From positions 1 through 64,000 of the forward strand of contig NZ_JAAVGY010000045.1 of assembly GCF_014799995.1 (NCBI RefSeq): a stretch of 64,000 nucleotides of DNA. The letters are read 5' to 3'. The position numbers and the translations under genes were made by a program. The number at the start of each line of letters is the position of its first letter. The first letter of the stretch is position 1. Below the pieces are notes generated by a model. It searched no databases, was not told the origin of the DNA, and worked only from the letters and a program-made list of their open reading frames with translations. Positions 47,787 through 57,428 of the stretch are shown piece after piece. Source of the stretch: Helicobacter sp. (GTDB lineage: Bacteria; Campylobacterota; Campylobacteria; Campylobacterales; Helicobacteraceae).

Positions 47787-48803
47787 ATGCTAGAATCCAA
47801 TACAATACAAGATTCACAATCTAACAATACCTCATTAGAATCTCATTATAAAACCGCTATCGTCCTTCTAAATATGGGAGGACCTAATTCACTTTTTGAA
47901 GTCAAAACATTTTTGCAAAATATGTTTGCTGACCCCTATATTTTGCCTATTAAAAGTGATTTTTTGCGCAAAATCATTGGGAGTTTTATCGTCAATAAAC
48001 GTTTAGAGGAATCCCAAAGCAACTATCAAAAAATTGGTGGAAAATCTCCTCTTGTCGCACATACCTTTGCACTTTGTGAGAGACTAAAACAACTCAATCC
48101 TCAATATTATTATACTTATGCGATGCGCTATACTCCGCCTTTTGCCACTACAATCGTGCAAGAACTTAAACGAAAAAATATTAATGAAATCGTGCTTTTT
48201 AGTATGTATCCGCATTTTAGCCATACGACAACAACTTCTTCAATGCAAGATTTTTTTCGCGCTTTAAAGGAAAATCATTTTGAGCCAAAGATTAAAATTG
48301 TCAATCGTTATTATCAACAAGAATCCTATAATTATATGATTATAAAACGAATCCTAGAGGCACTCAATAACAAGGATTCTAAGGAATTTCATCTTATTTT
48401 TTCCGCACATTCCTTACCGCAAAGAAATATTACCAAAGGCGACCCTTATCAAAAGGAAATTTTAGAAAATATTGAAATTCTAAAGTCAATGCTAACAAAA
48501 AACAAAATAGAATTTGCAAGCATTAGAATCGCTTACCAATCTAAAATTGGTCCTATCAAATGGCTAGAACCAAATTTACAGGAGATTCTGCCATATTATC
48601 AAAACAAAAAACTACTGATTTATCCTATTGCCTTTACGATGGATAATTCTGAAACAGATTTTGAGCTTTCTTATCAATATAAGCTTGAAGCACAAAAACA
48701 CAATATCCAAGACTATCGTGTCGCAAAATGTCCTAATGATTCCAAAGATTTTGCAGCTTGCATTTTAGAATTAATCCAAAATGCAGAATCTTTCAAGCAA
48801 TAA
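47787..48803 (+). CDS. hemH: ferrochelatase
   Basis: Inserts Fe2+ into protoporphyrin IX. Motifs include VLLNMGGPNSLFEVKTFL, the metal/porphyrin His in FSAHSLPQRN (about residue 213), and FTMDNSETDFELS near the C-terminus. The 338 residues match the family; the first 25 residues are a Ser/Asn-rich extension. It follows csd4 after 21 nt. Confidence 0.94.
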   Translation: MLESNTIQDSQSNNTSLESHYKTAIVLLNMGGPNSLFEVKTFLQNMFADPYILPIKSDFLRKIIGSFIVNKRLEESQSNYQKIGGKSPLVAHTFALCERLKQLNPQYYYTYAMRYTPPFATTIVQELKRKNINEIVLFSMYPHFSHTTTTSSMQDFFRALKENHFEPKIKIVNRYYQQESYNYMIIKRILEALNNKDSKEFHLIFSAHSLPQRNITKGDPYQKEILENIEILKSMLTKNKIEFASIRIAYQSKIGPIKWLEPNLQEILPYYQNKKLLIYPIAFTMDNSETDFELSYQYKLEAQKHNIQDYRVAKCPNDSKDFAACILELIQNAESFKQ

Positions 48804-48861
48804 ATTAACATTGATTAAGAATTAAGTTTATGAGGATTTACGAATCTGCAAAATATTGCTG

Positions 48862-49950
48862 CTACATCCAATCTAATAAAATATTTTCTATTTTGTTTTC
48901 CTTTATTTTATCGTTAAGATTTTGCATTTTCTCCACACCATCAATAAAAAATCTCTCGTGAGCTTCGCACACAATATAATCTATCCTTTTCCAAAGCCCC
49001 TGCTCAATGATTTTATCCAAAATCTCAAACTCCGCACCCTCCACATCAAGTTTGACTAGATAAATGCGTTGGTTGCTCTTCAAAATCTCCCAAAGAATCT
49101 CTGTTAAGTCCAACACCTCCACTGCATAGCCTCTCTTACCGTCACCGCAATGCTCAAGACGATTCCCATTACTTAATAGCCCATATTCCAAAAATTGAGC
49201 TGTGTAATTCTTATCTGAAATCGCATTGGGATATAAAACCACATTTGGATTCTTTTGATATTTCTTTTGCAAAAATGCCGCAAGATAAATATTCGGTTCA
49301 AAAGCATAAGATATCCCGCCACATTGCAAAATTATGTCTGTAATCACGCCTTTATGTGCTCCGCCATCAACGCAAATTAGGGGCATTTTAGATTCTTGTG
49401 TTTTGTGAAGTAATTGATAAAAAATAAAATAATATTTTCTTGGCACATAAGCATTTTGCAAACACAAATCCAAATATCCGATTCCATTAGAATCGCAAAG
49501 AGCAGACTTGATTAGGTTTTGAACATTCGTGATTCTTTGGATTTGATTTTGCAGATTTGTAATTACCGTTGCATTCGCCTGTTTTAGTTCCCATTTGACT
49601 CTCGCCTCTGCCTTTAGTTTTGGAATCCTAAGCACAAAGTAGAGCAAGCCTCCACACCACCAAAATTTACAAGCGTTAAGAAATTCTTCTCCCAAACGAT
49701 AGCCAAGTTGATTTTGAATCTCTAGGGCTTGAGGATAATCTTTTAAAGACTTTAGAGTTGGATATTTCAAGAGGGGGGAATCTTGAATTGCTCGCTGATA
49801 AGCTTTTATTTCTTTTTTATGATTTTTAACGACTTTTAAGATTCTAAATAAAAGTCCCCCCCCCCCGCTGACTACTCTTTATCATCTCCTGTCCTAATTT
49901 GTAGGCAAGATGATTTTTTACTCTCTCTACCGCATTTTCTGGCTTCATTT
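48862..49950 (-). CDS. phase-variable FkbM-family methyltransferase (OFF in this sequence)
   Basis: The body (48862-49770) encodes an FkbM-type SAM methyltransferase: VDGGAHKGVIT, YAFEPNIY, and VKLDVEGAEFEIL. No good start exists in that frame. At 49950 an ATG with AAAGGAA opens MKPENAVERV and runs into a G11 tract (49856-49866), after which it stops at TAG within four codons. With ten or thirteen G the frame joins the body exactly, giving about 362 residues. Such enzymes O-methylate surface glycans. The neighbouring hemH and por genes are constitutive types, so it stands alone. Confidence 0.85.
49856..49866 (-). repeat. poly-G contingency tract (G11 on coding strand)
   Basis: Eleven G on the minus strand, about 85 nt after the ATG of the FkbM-type gene. 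Tract length sets the frame: 11 is OFF and 10 is ON. Confidence 0.9.
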
Positions 49951-50046
49951 TATTTCCTTTAAAAAATAACTTCAGTTAGGTTTATCTCTCAAACCCAAAA
50001 TATTACAAAATCGCAAAGCTGTAAATTCAGCCTTGCCTTTATAACT

Positions 50047-50991
50047 CTATACTTTTGCTTCTTCGCGTCGTTGCAAATATTCCCAATATTCATTCACATT
50101 TTTTTGCCATTGCTCAATGATATGTTCATTCTCTGGCTTAAATAAATGTTTAAACCTTGCTTGAGCACCCAAATAATCACGTACAGGCACGATATTTTTA
50201 GGGCGATAGGTGATTTTCAATTCTCTTCCATTGATAATTTCAAAAAGTGGAAACACGAGTGAATCTACTGCCAAATCACTCATTTCAATGGTTTGATTGG
50301 AAGGGAATCTCCATTCTGTGGTGCAGGCACTCATTGCGTTAATAAAAGTTGGTCCCTCTGTTTCAATAGCGGTTTTGATTTTTTTGCTCATATCTTTCCA
50401 CTTATTAGGAGCAACTTGCGCGACATAAGGAGCTCCGTGTGCTGCCATAATGAAAAGCAAGTCTTTTTTCTTATCTTTTTTACCATAACTCACGCGTCCC
50501 GCTGGAGTCGTTGTCGTCGAAGCACCAAAAGGAGTGGAGCTACTTCTTTGTCCTCCTGTGTTTGCATACACTTCATTATCCAAACACACATAGGTAAAAT
50601 TATGCCCACGTTCAAAGCAACCACTAATAAATTGGAATCCAATATCGTAAGTAGAGCCATCTCCACCAAAAGCTACAAACTTAGGTTCTTTGTCGCTATA
50701 AAGTCTATTTTTGCGTTTCAATGCCTTATACATTGCCTCTGCGCCCGCAATTGCCGTAGAGCTATTTTCAAATCCAATATGAATCCAAGGTGTGTCCCAC
50801 GAAGTATAAGGATAAACCGCTGTGCTTACCTCCAAACAACCCGTAGAAGTCGCAATCAACAAGGGGTGATTCGTAGCATTCAAAACTTCACGCACAATCA
50901 TTCCATGCGCACAACCCGGACACAAAAGATGCGCACCTTCAAATCGCTCACTTGCTTTTGAATATTGTTTCAAATTTTTAATTTCACTCAT
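50047..50991 (-). CDS. porB: pyruvate:flavodoxin oxidoreductase beta subunit
   Basis: TPP-binding subunit of 314 residues. CPGCAHG supplies Cys ligands, FGGDGSTYDIGFQ binds Mg-TPP, and NEVYANTGGQRSSSTPFG is the conserved loop. It is the last gene of porCDAB, 10 nt after porA. The complex converts pyruvate to acetyl-CoA anaerobically and microaerobically, and is essential in Helicobacter, which lacks pyruvate dehydrogenase. Confidence 0.96.
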   Translation of the reverse strand: MSEIKNLKQYSKASERFEGAHLLCPGCAHGMIVREVLNATNHPLLIATSTGCLEVSTAVYPYTSWDTPWIHIGFENSSTAIAGAEAMYKALKRKNRLYSDKEPKFVAFGGDGSTYDIGFQFISGCFERGHNFTYVCLDNEVYANTGGQRSSSTPFGASTTTTPAGRVSYGKKDKKKDLLFIMAAHGAPYVAQVAPNKWKDMSKKIKTAIETEGPTFINAMSACTTEWRFPSNQTIEMSDLAVDSLVFPLFEIINGRELKITYRPKNIVPVRDYLGAQARFKHLFKPENEHIIEQWQKNVNEYWEYLQRREEAKV

Positions 50992-51001
50992 TTCGCACTC
51001 C

Positions 51002-52219
51002 TTAATTAAATCCGAGTTTTGGACCTCTAAGTCCGATAAATTGTTGTGTTGCGTGTGTTAGCTTGCCCGCTTTTGCATCTGCTTGCAACTCTTTGAATAT
51101 TTCTTGCAAGTGGCTTTGGGTTAAATCTCTTCCGCCCAATCCGTAAATATAATTACTAACAACAGGCTTATTAGAACCATGATAAAGAGAAGCAACGCCT
51201 TCATTATAAAGCATTCCCATTGCACCTGCTGGCAAACTTCTATCCAAGAATGCCACTGCTTTGACTTTACTTAAACTTTCACAAAAAGCTAAATAAGGGA
51301 ATGGTCTAAGCGAACGAATGCTCACAACCCCTGCTTTAATGCCATTTTTCCTCGCTTCTTTTGCAGCAATTCTTGCAGATTCCACCGTTGTGCCAAGTGC
51401 TACAATCGCAACTTCTGCATCTTCCATATCATATTTTTCTACGATATTATACTTGCGTCCCGTTAATTTGGCAAATTCTTCAAAAGTCCTTTCAATGACT
51501 TTGGTAGAATCCATAATTGCGTGATGCAATTGTGCTTTATGCTCAAAATGCCAATCTTCTTCTGTTTGTGCGCCATAAGTCGCTGGGCGGTCAAAATCTA
51601 ACATTGCATTTTTAGGTTTATAATCACCAATAAACTTATAAGCCTCTGCGTCTTTTAATGGGCGCACACTTTGTGCTGTATGAGAACAAATGAATCCGTC
51701 TTGATGCACCATCACAGGCAATCGGACATCATAATCTTCTGCGATTTTAAAAGCCATAAGGTTAAAGTCATACGCTTCTTGTGGATTATAGGTGCATAAA
51801 TTTATCCATCCCGCATCACGTCCTAAATACATATCTGAATGGTCTCCATTAACATTTAATGGACTTGCAAGGGCACGATTAACAACATTTAACACAATCG
51901 GCAAACGCATACCTGAAGCTTGGTAAAGCACTTCAACCATCAAGGCAAATCCTTGAGAACTCGTTGCTGTTGCTACACGTCCGCCGGCTGCTGCTGCACC
52001 CACACAGCCACTCATTGCTGCGTGCTCGGATTCTACCATTACAAACTCGCCATCAATATAACCATTAGATAAAAAAGTTGCATAATTTTGCACAATAGGT
52101 GTAGAGGGTGTAATAGGATAAGCAGAGACAACATCAATCTGCGCTTGTCTCATTGCGTGGCTTGCCGCCATATTGCCGTCCCAAACTTCCACTTCTTGTA
52201 ATTCATAAACTTCTGCCAT
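51002..52219 (-). CDS. porA: pyruvate:flavodoxin oxidoreductase alpha subunit
   Basis: A 405-residue subunit with domain I motif AYPITPSTPIVQ and EHAAMSGCVGAAAAGGR, and domain II ending RDLTQSHLQEIF. The frame extends to 52255, but AAAGGATT precedes the ATG at 52219 (MAEVYELQ), so I use that start. Confidence 0.95.
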   Translation of the reverse strand: MAEVYELQEVEVWDGNMAASHAMRQAQIDVVSAYPITPSTPIVQNYATFLSNGYIDGEFVMVESEHAAMSGCVGAAAAGGRVATATSSQGFALMVEVLYQASGMRLPIVLNVVNRALASPLNVNGDHSDMYLGRDAGWINLCTYNPQEAYDFNLMAFKIAEDYDVRLPVMVHQDGFICSHTAQSVRPLKDAEAYKFIGDYKPKNAMLDFDRPATYGAQTEEDWHFEHKAQLHHAIMDSTKVIERTFEEFAKLTGRKYNIVEKYDMEDAEVAIVALGTTVESARIAAKEARKNGIKAGVVSIRSLRPFPYLAFCESLSKVKAVAFLDRSLPAGAMGMLYNEGVASLYHGSNKPVVSNYIYGLGGRDLTQSHLQEIFKELQADAKAGKLTHATQQFIGLRGPKLGFN

Positions 52220-52221
52220 TA

Positions 52222-52620
52222 TTAATCCTTTTTCTTTTCTTCTTTGAGAGGCCATTTTGCAAGTGCATTTTCATTGCTCTCATAATCACTAAACATCAAA
52301 AGTGATTTTGGATTAGTTGGACACACATCTACGCACACGCCACAGCCTTTGCAATGCACATAATCTACGCCAATCATTTTTTCATCTCTAACTAAGATTG
52401 AAGAATCTGGGCAATACACCCAACAAAAATAACAATTAATACAATGTTCTACATTATGCACGGGTTTTTCTACACGCCAATGCGCCACACTTGCTATATA
52501 GGAACTATCTTGACGATATTTCCTAGAATCCGCGTGCTTCTCCACCATCTCATTTCCGCTTTTATCAAAAGGAAACAACACTGAACCTGCTTCAAATTCG
52601 TTCCAGCCTTTATAATCCAT
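52222..52620 (-). CDS. porD: pyruvate:flavodoxin oxidoreductase delta (ferredoxin) subunit
   Basis: A 132-residue protein with two 4Fe-4S motifs: CINCYFCWVYC and CKGCGVCVDVC, each followed by the usual distal Cys-Pro. It passes electrons from the TPP subunit to flavodoxin. Confidence 0.95.
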   Translation of the reverse strand: MDYKGWNEFEAGSVLFPFDKSGNEMVEKHADSRKYRQDSSYIASVAHWRVEKPVHNVEHCINCYFCWVYCPDSSILVRDEKMIGVDYVHCKGCGVCVDVCPTNPKSLLMFSDYESNENALAKWPLKEEKKKD

Positions 52621-52628
52621 TTTTACTC

Positions 52629-53189
52629 CTATTTTACTTCATTGTATGCTTTTCTAATCACTTCCATATTGGCATCAATAATTTTTTGTGGAAGTTTTTT
52701 ACCTAATACCTTTTTAAAAGATTCTAAGAAAAACTCTAATTCAAGCGCACCTGAAATTTTCAAAAACGCTCCAAGCATTGGTGCATTGGGAATTGATTTG
52801 CCAAAAGCTTCTAGTGAAAGCCCGATACAATCCAAAATATAAACCTCTTTACCCTTAAGCTCTGGCTTAGATTTCAAAAATTCTTCTTTACTTAAATGCG
52901 TTGTGATAATATATTTTGTAGAATCTTTTTCATTCGCACAAATGTCTGTAATATACACTAAACCCGGGTCAATGACTAAAATATAATCTGGATTCATAAA
53001 TTTTTCGTGATTCAAGATTGGATTTTCATCAATTCGGTTATACGCTGTCATCGCTGCACCCCTTTTTGCTGAACCATAAAATGCAAAGGCTTGCACTTCC
53101 TTGCCCGTTCCTGCAATCACATCTGCTAAACCTTTTGCTCCGGTTACTGCGCCTTGTCCTGCACGGCTATGCCATCTAATCTCAAGCAT
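52629..53189 (-). CDS. porC: pyruvate:flavodoxin oxidoreductase gamma subunit
   Basis: A 186-residue subunit opening MLEIRWHSRAGQGAVTGAK, the gamma-domain signature, with FYGSAKRGAAMTAYNR next. It heads porCDAB, 8 nt before porD. Confidence 0.95.
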   Translation of the reverse strand: MLEIRWHSRAGQGAVTGAKGLADVIAGTGKEVQAFAFYGSAKRGAAMTAYNRIDENPILNHEKFMNPDYILVIDPGLVYITDICANEKDSTKYIITTHLSKEEFLKSKPELKGKEVYILDCIGLSLEAFGKSIPNAPMLGAFLKISGALELEFFLESFKKVLGKKLPQKIIDANMEVIRKAYNEVK

Positions 53190-53273
53190 AATGCCTCCTA
53201 AAATTTAATTTTAAAGTTACAAGTTTAATTGTAAAGAAATCGTGCTTAAAAACATTATTTTTAAAGTTGTAAA

Positions 53274-53279
53274 ATTATA
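53274..53279 (-). promoter_or_regulatory. -10 box for porCDAB
   Basis: The minus strand reads TATAAT in the AT-rich leader, about 85 nt before the porC ATG. Confidence 0.4.
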
Positions 53280-53395
53280 AAAAATCTTTCAATGTGTAAA
53301 AATAACCCATATATTAAAAAATAGGTAGAATCTCAAGAATAGAAGTTTTTATTGTTTTTAAATGTCTCTTTTAAAATTACGGGTGTGAAAAACTC

Positions 53396-54166
53396 TTATT
53401 CATGCATTTTGATACACATCAAATGGTATTTTTTCTTAAAATTCCCCAATGCTAACCCCCAACCAAGTTTTGCCACACTTTCATCGCCTAAGATAAAATT
53501 CATTTTTTCATTATGATTAATACGCAAATACAAATCAATGCAAAATTGATGATTTGTAAGAAATAATATGCTTTCTTTGAGTTCTTTATGCTTGTTTTGA
53601 TTGGGTAAATATTCTATGGCTTTATAATATTCAATATCTTTGATATAAATACCTATCTTGCTCTGATATGAAAGAAATTTGTTACCCAAAATAAAATTTT
53701 TACCCAAAATGTTATTTTTAAAACCTAATTTGTTTTTTTGAAAAGGAGCAATAAGAATCTGATGCGGAAGATTCTCAATAATATACAATTTGTTGCGCAA
53801 ATTGAAATTACTCTGTAACACTTTTTCTATATAGTATTTAGGGCGAGAGGAGCTTAAAAGCAGAGGCGCAAAAGGCAGATAATTTTTAGCAATTTCTTTA
53901 TCATTAATGCCCAACATAGAAAATAAAATTTTTGAAATAGAATCACTGAAATCTTCTTTAAAACCTCTAGGATAATTCTTTAAACTCACACTTTCAAAGA
54001 AAAGCCAAAGTATGTAATGGTTAAAAAAATCAAAAAATAGTGTCCATCCCGAACCTCCATCTTCATTTCTTGAGAGTTTATCAAGCATATAGGAGGGAAG
54101 TTGCGATGTATTGCCTTGCAATCCCATAAAATTTACCATTATTTCAATTAAAAATTCTTCGTTTTC
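53396..54166 (-). pseudogene. tssG: type VI secretion baseplate gene tssG, 5'-truncated
   Basis: The frame reads NEEFLIEIMVNFMGLQGNTS and continues LPSYMLDKL, matching the middle of TssG where F-GL-G--SPLP precedes YMLDKL, and runs to a normal-looking C-terminus. An in-frame stop just upstream (54167-54169) and the start of tssJ on the other strand show that the N-terminal part, about a quarter of the protein, is missing. An ATG at 54139 could start a 247-residue product, but it would lack the N-terminal domain. Family assignment is from motif and neighbours. Confidence 0.65.
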
Positions 54167-54592
54167 TTATTATGCTTTTTGCTGTTTGGAGCTTGCTCAA
54201 ACACTGTAGATGTAAGAATTAGTAACATTGAAAAATCAAATCTCAATAAGAGAGCTGATGATGTGCCTCTTACTATTATCATTTACAAACTTAAAAACAT
54301 TGAAAAATTCAAAGAAGCAAGTGATAAAGATTTGACTACTAGGGAAGATGGTGCTCTTCGGTAAAGACAAAATAGATTCGCTCAAACTGCAAATTGCTCC
54401 AAAGAGTGAAATTATAGCCGTAAAAGTTGAAGATGAAGAAGTGCCTTATATTGGTATTTTAGCATTATTTGCTAATGATGATACAAAAAAGTAACCAAAG
54501 TTTGGGTAAGCACAAAAGATGCAAGTGGATTCTGGAGCAACAAAACATTAAATTTTGAAATCACTCAAGAAGGAATCAAAGTAATTCAATGA
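54152..54592 (+). pseudogene. tssJ: type VI secretion lipoprotein gene tssJ, frameshifted
   Basis: The 5' part reads KFFVFLLLCFLLFGACSNTV, a lipoprotein signal with lipobox FGAC, then VDVRISNIEKSNLNKR. The first frame stops at 54362-54364. A second frame continues LFGKDKIDSLKLQIAPKSEI to a TAA right after an A6 run (54485-54490). A third continues KVTKVWVSTKDASGFWSNKT to TGA at 54592. No ATG precedes the signal peptide. Joined, the three parts give a normal TssJ-like protein of about 145 residues. Confidence 0.75.
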
Positions 54593-54616
54593 ACTTTAGA
54601 TTAGGATAAAGGCACT

Positions 54617-55993
54617 ATGGCAAATCAATTAAAAGTTGCTTGGTTTAATGGCTTAAATATTGATAAAATTCATTTTGAACAACAAGAAAGATATTTTCAG
54701 AGAAATATAGATGTAAAAACTATTGAAGCATCAAGCCATCTCTATGGAATTATTGATTTAAAATTTTCCAATGAAATGCTTATGCAAGGCAAGATTGCAC
54801 TAGAAAAGATTTCTGGAATCGCTAAAGATGGGAGTGTTTTTAATGCCCCTGAACAAGATTTACTTCCAGAATCTTTAGAAATCAATTACGAATCGTTAGA
54901 AAATTCAGTTATAGTCTTAAAGATTCCCGTAGGCACTGCTAGTATCGCTGATGTCGCCTTACAAAACAATTTTCCTAATTCCAAATACCTCGCTTTGAGA
55001 AGCATTATTGCTTCAAGAATTTATGATGACCATAACGAGAATATTTCAAAGGAACTAGTAGATGAAAAAGATTTGCAAAATACAACCTTTACCCAAGAAA
55101 AAATTAATTTAACCGTTGCAAGCCTAAGGCTACAACTTGGAATTTTAGGCAGTGCAACTCCTGATGAGCTGGAGATTCCTATTGCCAAAATTAAAAACAT
55201 AGATTCAGATAAAAAAATAGAGCTTGAAGAAAATTTTATTCCCACTTGTATTCATATCAATAAATTTTCTATTATCAAGTCTTTTTTAGAAGAAACACTA
55301 TATTCTATCAAGCGACACAAAGAAATACTTGGGGAAATTTTTAAGGGTATTGACCAAACAAAAAACACTTTAGATTTTAGCACTTATTTGTCTTTAAATC
55401 TTCTTAAAAAATGGTTTTTAATTTTTTCTTACCTTATCTACAAAGATAAACTACATCCTGAATATTTATATGAAAAACTTATTGAATTTCAGGGAGAACT
55501 CGGAGCATTTGGTGTTGAAAACTCTTTTTTAGAATTTATCCCTTACCGACACGATAATTTAAATGAAACCTTCTTTCCTTTAATTAATAATATAAAGATT
55601 CTATTTGCAAAAATTACTTCTCCAAGATATTCAATGGCAAAACTTATAGACAATGGGAATGGTTTCTATGACTTGTTATTTGATAATGCTGGAATTTTAG
55701 AAGAAGCTGAACTTTTTTTAGCTATTAATGCTGATGTCAATCACGAATATTTACTAAAAAACTTCAAAACGTAAAGCAAAATTAAAAACATAGTAGCCAC
55801 ACAACTTAAAGGGTTAAATATTATTCAGATTCCAAATATTCCTTCAGCTATTCCTTATCTAAATGGCTATGTTTATTATAAACTAGACAAAAAAGACGAA
55901 TTGTTTAAATATTTTCAAGGAGAGAGTGTCATAAGTATTTACCTCACCCATAACATTAAAAATCCTGACATAAAAATGTGGGCAGTGTTTTAA
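54617..55993 (+). pseudogene. tssK: type VI secretion baseplate gene tssK with one in-frame stop
   Basis: TssK of 458 codons: MANQLKVAWFNGLNIDKIHF at the start, EASSHLYGI, LPESLEINYE, and after the stop a C-terminal receptor-binding part (LNIIQIPNIPSAIPYLNGYV). A TAA at 55772-55774 interrupts at codon 386. The same frame resumes with SKIKNIVATQ and ends at 55993, just before tssL. A one-base change of a CAA, AAA or GAA codon explains it. The truncated product would lose its C-terminal domain. Confidence 0.85.
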
Positions 55994-56002
55994 GGAAACA
56001 AA

Positions 56003-56773
56003 ATGCAAGAACAATCCAATGCAGAAACGCAAGAACTTAGCTTGCTTCTAAGCTCCGATTTAAGTGGTCTTAAAAATAATAAAGTGGTTGATTATTGTTT
56101 AGAGATTCTTTTACTCTGTTTTAGGCTATCTAAGGTAACCTTACTTGATACAAGCACCATAGAATCTCTTAGAGAAAAAATGATTAATAATATTTTGACT
56201 TGGAGCTCCAAACTTAGTGCCTTAAAAGAATATGATGAAAAAGACATTATTAGGCTTAGATATTGCCTTTGTGTTTTTATTGATGAAATGTTAATGAAGA
56301 ATGAGCTTTTTATGAATAGCTCTTGGGCGAATAATACCTTAACCGTGCGTTTATTTGATGAAACTTTAGGAGGAGATAATTTTTATGACATCACATCTTC
56401 TTGGCTTAATAATCCTGCTAAAAATAAAGATTTCTTAGAATTTGTTTATGCTTGTCTTGTGTTAGGTTATAAAGGCAAATATTCAAACAATAAAGATGTT
56501 GAGGAGAGAATTTTGCTTTTTTGCAATAATATAGCCTCTTCCCTTACTCCATTATATGATATTGATGAAGAGCTAGCCTTTACAAAAGCTTATAATGGAA
56601 TCATTAAAGAGAACCCTTGGCAAAACTTTCAAAGAATGTATCTTAAAAAAATTCTGATTGCTTTACCTCTATGTATTGTTATAGGAGTTTTTATCTATGC
56701 TATATTTGACCTTGAAGTCAATAATACACGAATACAGAACAATGTAAGTGAAATTATCAATCCTTTTAATTAA
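56003..56773 (+). CDS. tssL: type VI secretion membrane-complex protein TssL (DotU-like)
   Basis: A 256-residue IcmH/DotU protein: a helical cytoplasmic domain (LRYCLCVFIDEMLM, SWANNTLTVRLFDETLGGDNF, CLVLGYKGKYS) and one C-terminal membrane helix (ILIALPLCIVIGVFIYAIF). The reading frame is intact and AAGGAAA precedes the ATG. Its partner TssM and all other T6SS core genes are absent from the window, so it is probably a survivor of locus decay. Confidence 0.88.
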   Translation: MQEQSNAETQELSLLLSSDLSGLKNNKVVDYCLEILLLCFRLSKVTLLDTSTIESLREKMINNILTWSSKLSALKEYDEKDIIRLRYCLCVFIDEMLMKNELFMNSSWANNTLTVRLFDETLGGDNFYDITSSWLNNPAKNKDFLEFVYACLVLGYKGKYSNNKDVEERILLFCNNIASSLTPLYDIDEELAFTKAYNGIIKENPWQNFQRMYLKKILIALPLCIVIGVFIYAIFDLEVNNTRIQNNVSEIINPFN

Positions 56774-56812
56774 TACAATTTTAAATCATATTAGAATTGC
56801 AAATCTTTTTAG

Positions 56813-56971
56813 TTGTTAAACTTTTTAAGAGGGTTATGTGAAGAAAAATTAGTCTTACTTACAAAAGCAGCAGAATATAAATTTAATTATATCTACACAC
56901 AGACGAAAAACTACAAATTTGGACAAGAGAGATACAAAACCACAGGAGCACAAAATTCCAGACAGACTTAG
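56813..56971 (+). other. possible gene remnant downstream of tssL
   Basis: Between tssL and the YdcH-like gene (56774-57102) the only coding-like stretch is 52 codons from a TTG, including EEKLVLLTKAAEYKFNYIYT and ending NSRQT. There is no ribosome site. It may be a fragment of a lost T6SS-linked gene. I do not recognise it. Confidence 0.25.
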
Positions 56972-57102
56972 TTTTTTTTGAGAGGTTTTATTCGTGTTAC
57001 CAGCCATTCCTGTATTTTAAATTCTATTGTAAGACTTATTCCTAATGTTTTAATAGCCTAAGTAGTTAAATAAGAGGTAAGCCCTTATAAAAGGGCTTTG
57101 GA

Positions 57103-57330
57103 TTATTTTTTATTTTCTTTGATGTATTCCATCACCATTGCATACGCTTCATCTTTGAGCTCTAATTTTTTGCGTTTGAGTTCCGCTAGCTCCATACTCG
57201 TTGCGTGCTCTCTACCCTCTGAAATGTCTTGAATCTTTTGGTCTAAATCATTGTGCTCATCAAAAATCTTAGCAAAATGCGCATTTTCTTGCTTTAGGAC
57301 ACTAATCTCATCGCGGTATTCGTGTAACAT
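57103..57330 (-). CDS. YdcH/DUF465-family coiled-coil protein
   Basis: A 75-residue all-helical protein with the DUF465 pattern: HEYRDEISVLK, a central FDEHNDLDQKI and a C-terminal LKRKKLELKDE. AAGGAG precedes the ATG. Function unknown. Confidence 0.85.
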   Translation of the reverse strand: MLHEYRDEISVLKQENAHFAKIFDEHNDLDQKIQDISEGREHATSMELAELKRKKLELKDEAYAMVMEYIKENKK

Positions 57331-57428
57331 AAGCTCTCCTTAAAGATAAATTATTGTCAAATTATAGACAAAATTGCCTTAATAGTTGCCACTTTTATAA
57401 AATTTTAGGCAATCTTGCTTCAATTCTT

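Noticed and set aside
50293..50961. Plus-strand ORF of 222 codons antisense to porB
   Set aside because: Its Cys/Arg/His-rich composition is typical of a reverse-strand shadow. porB shows all expected motifs.
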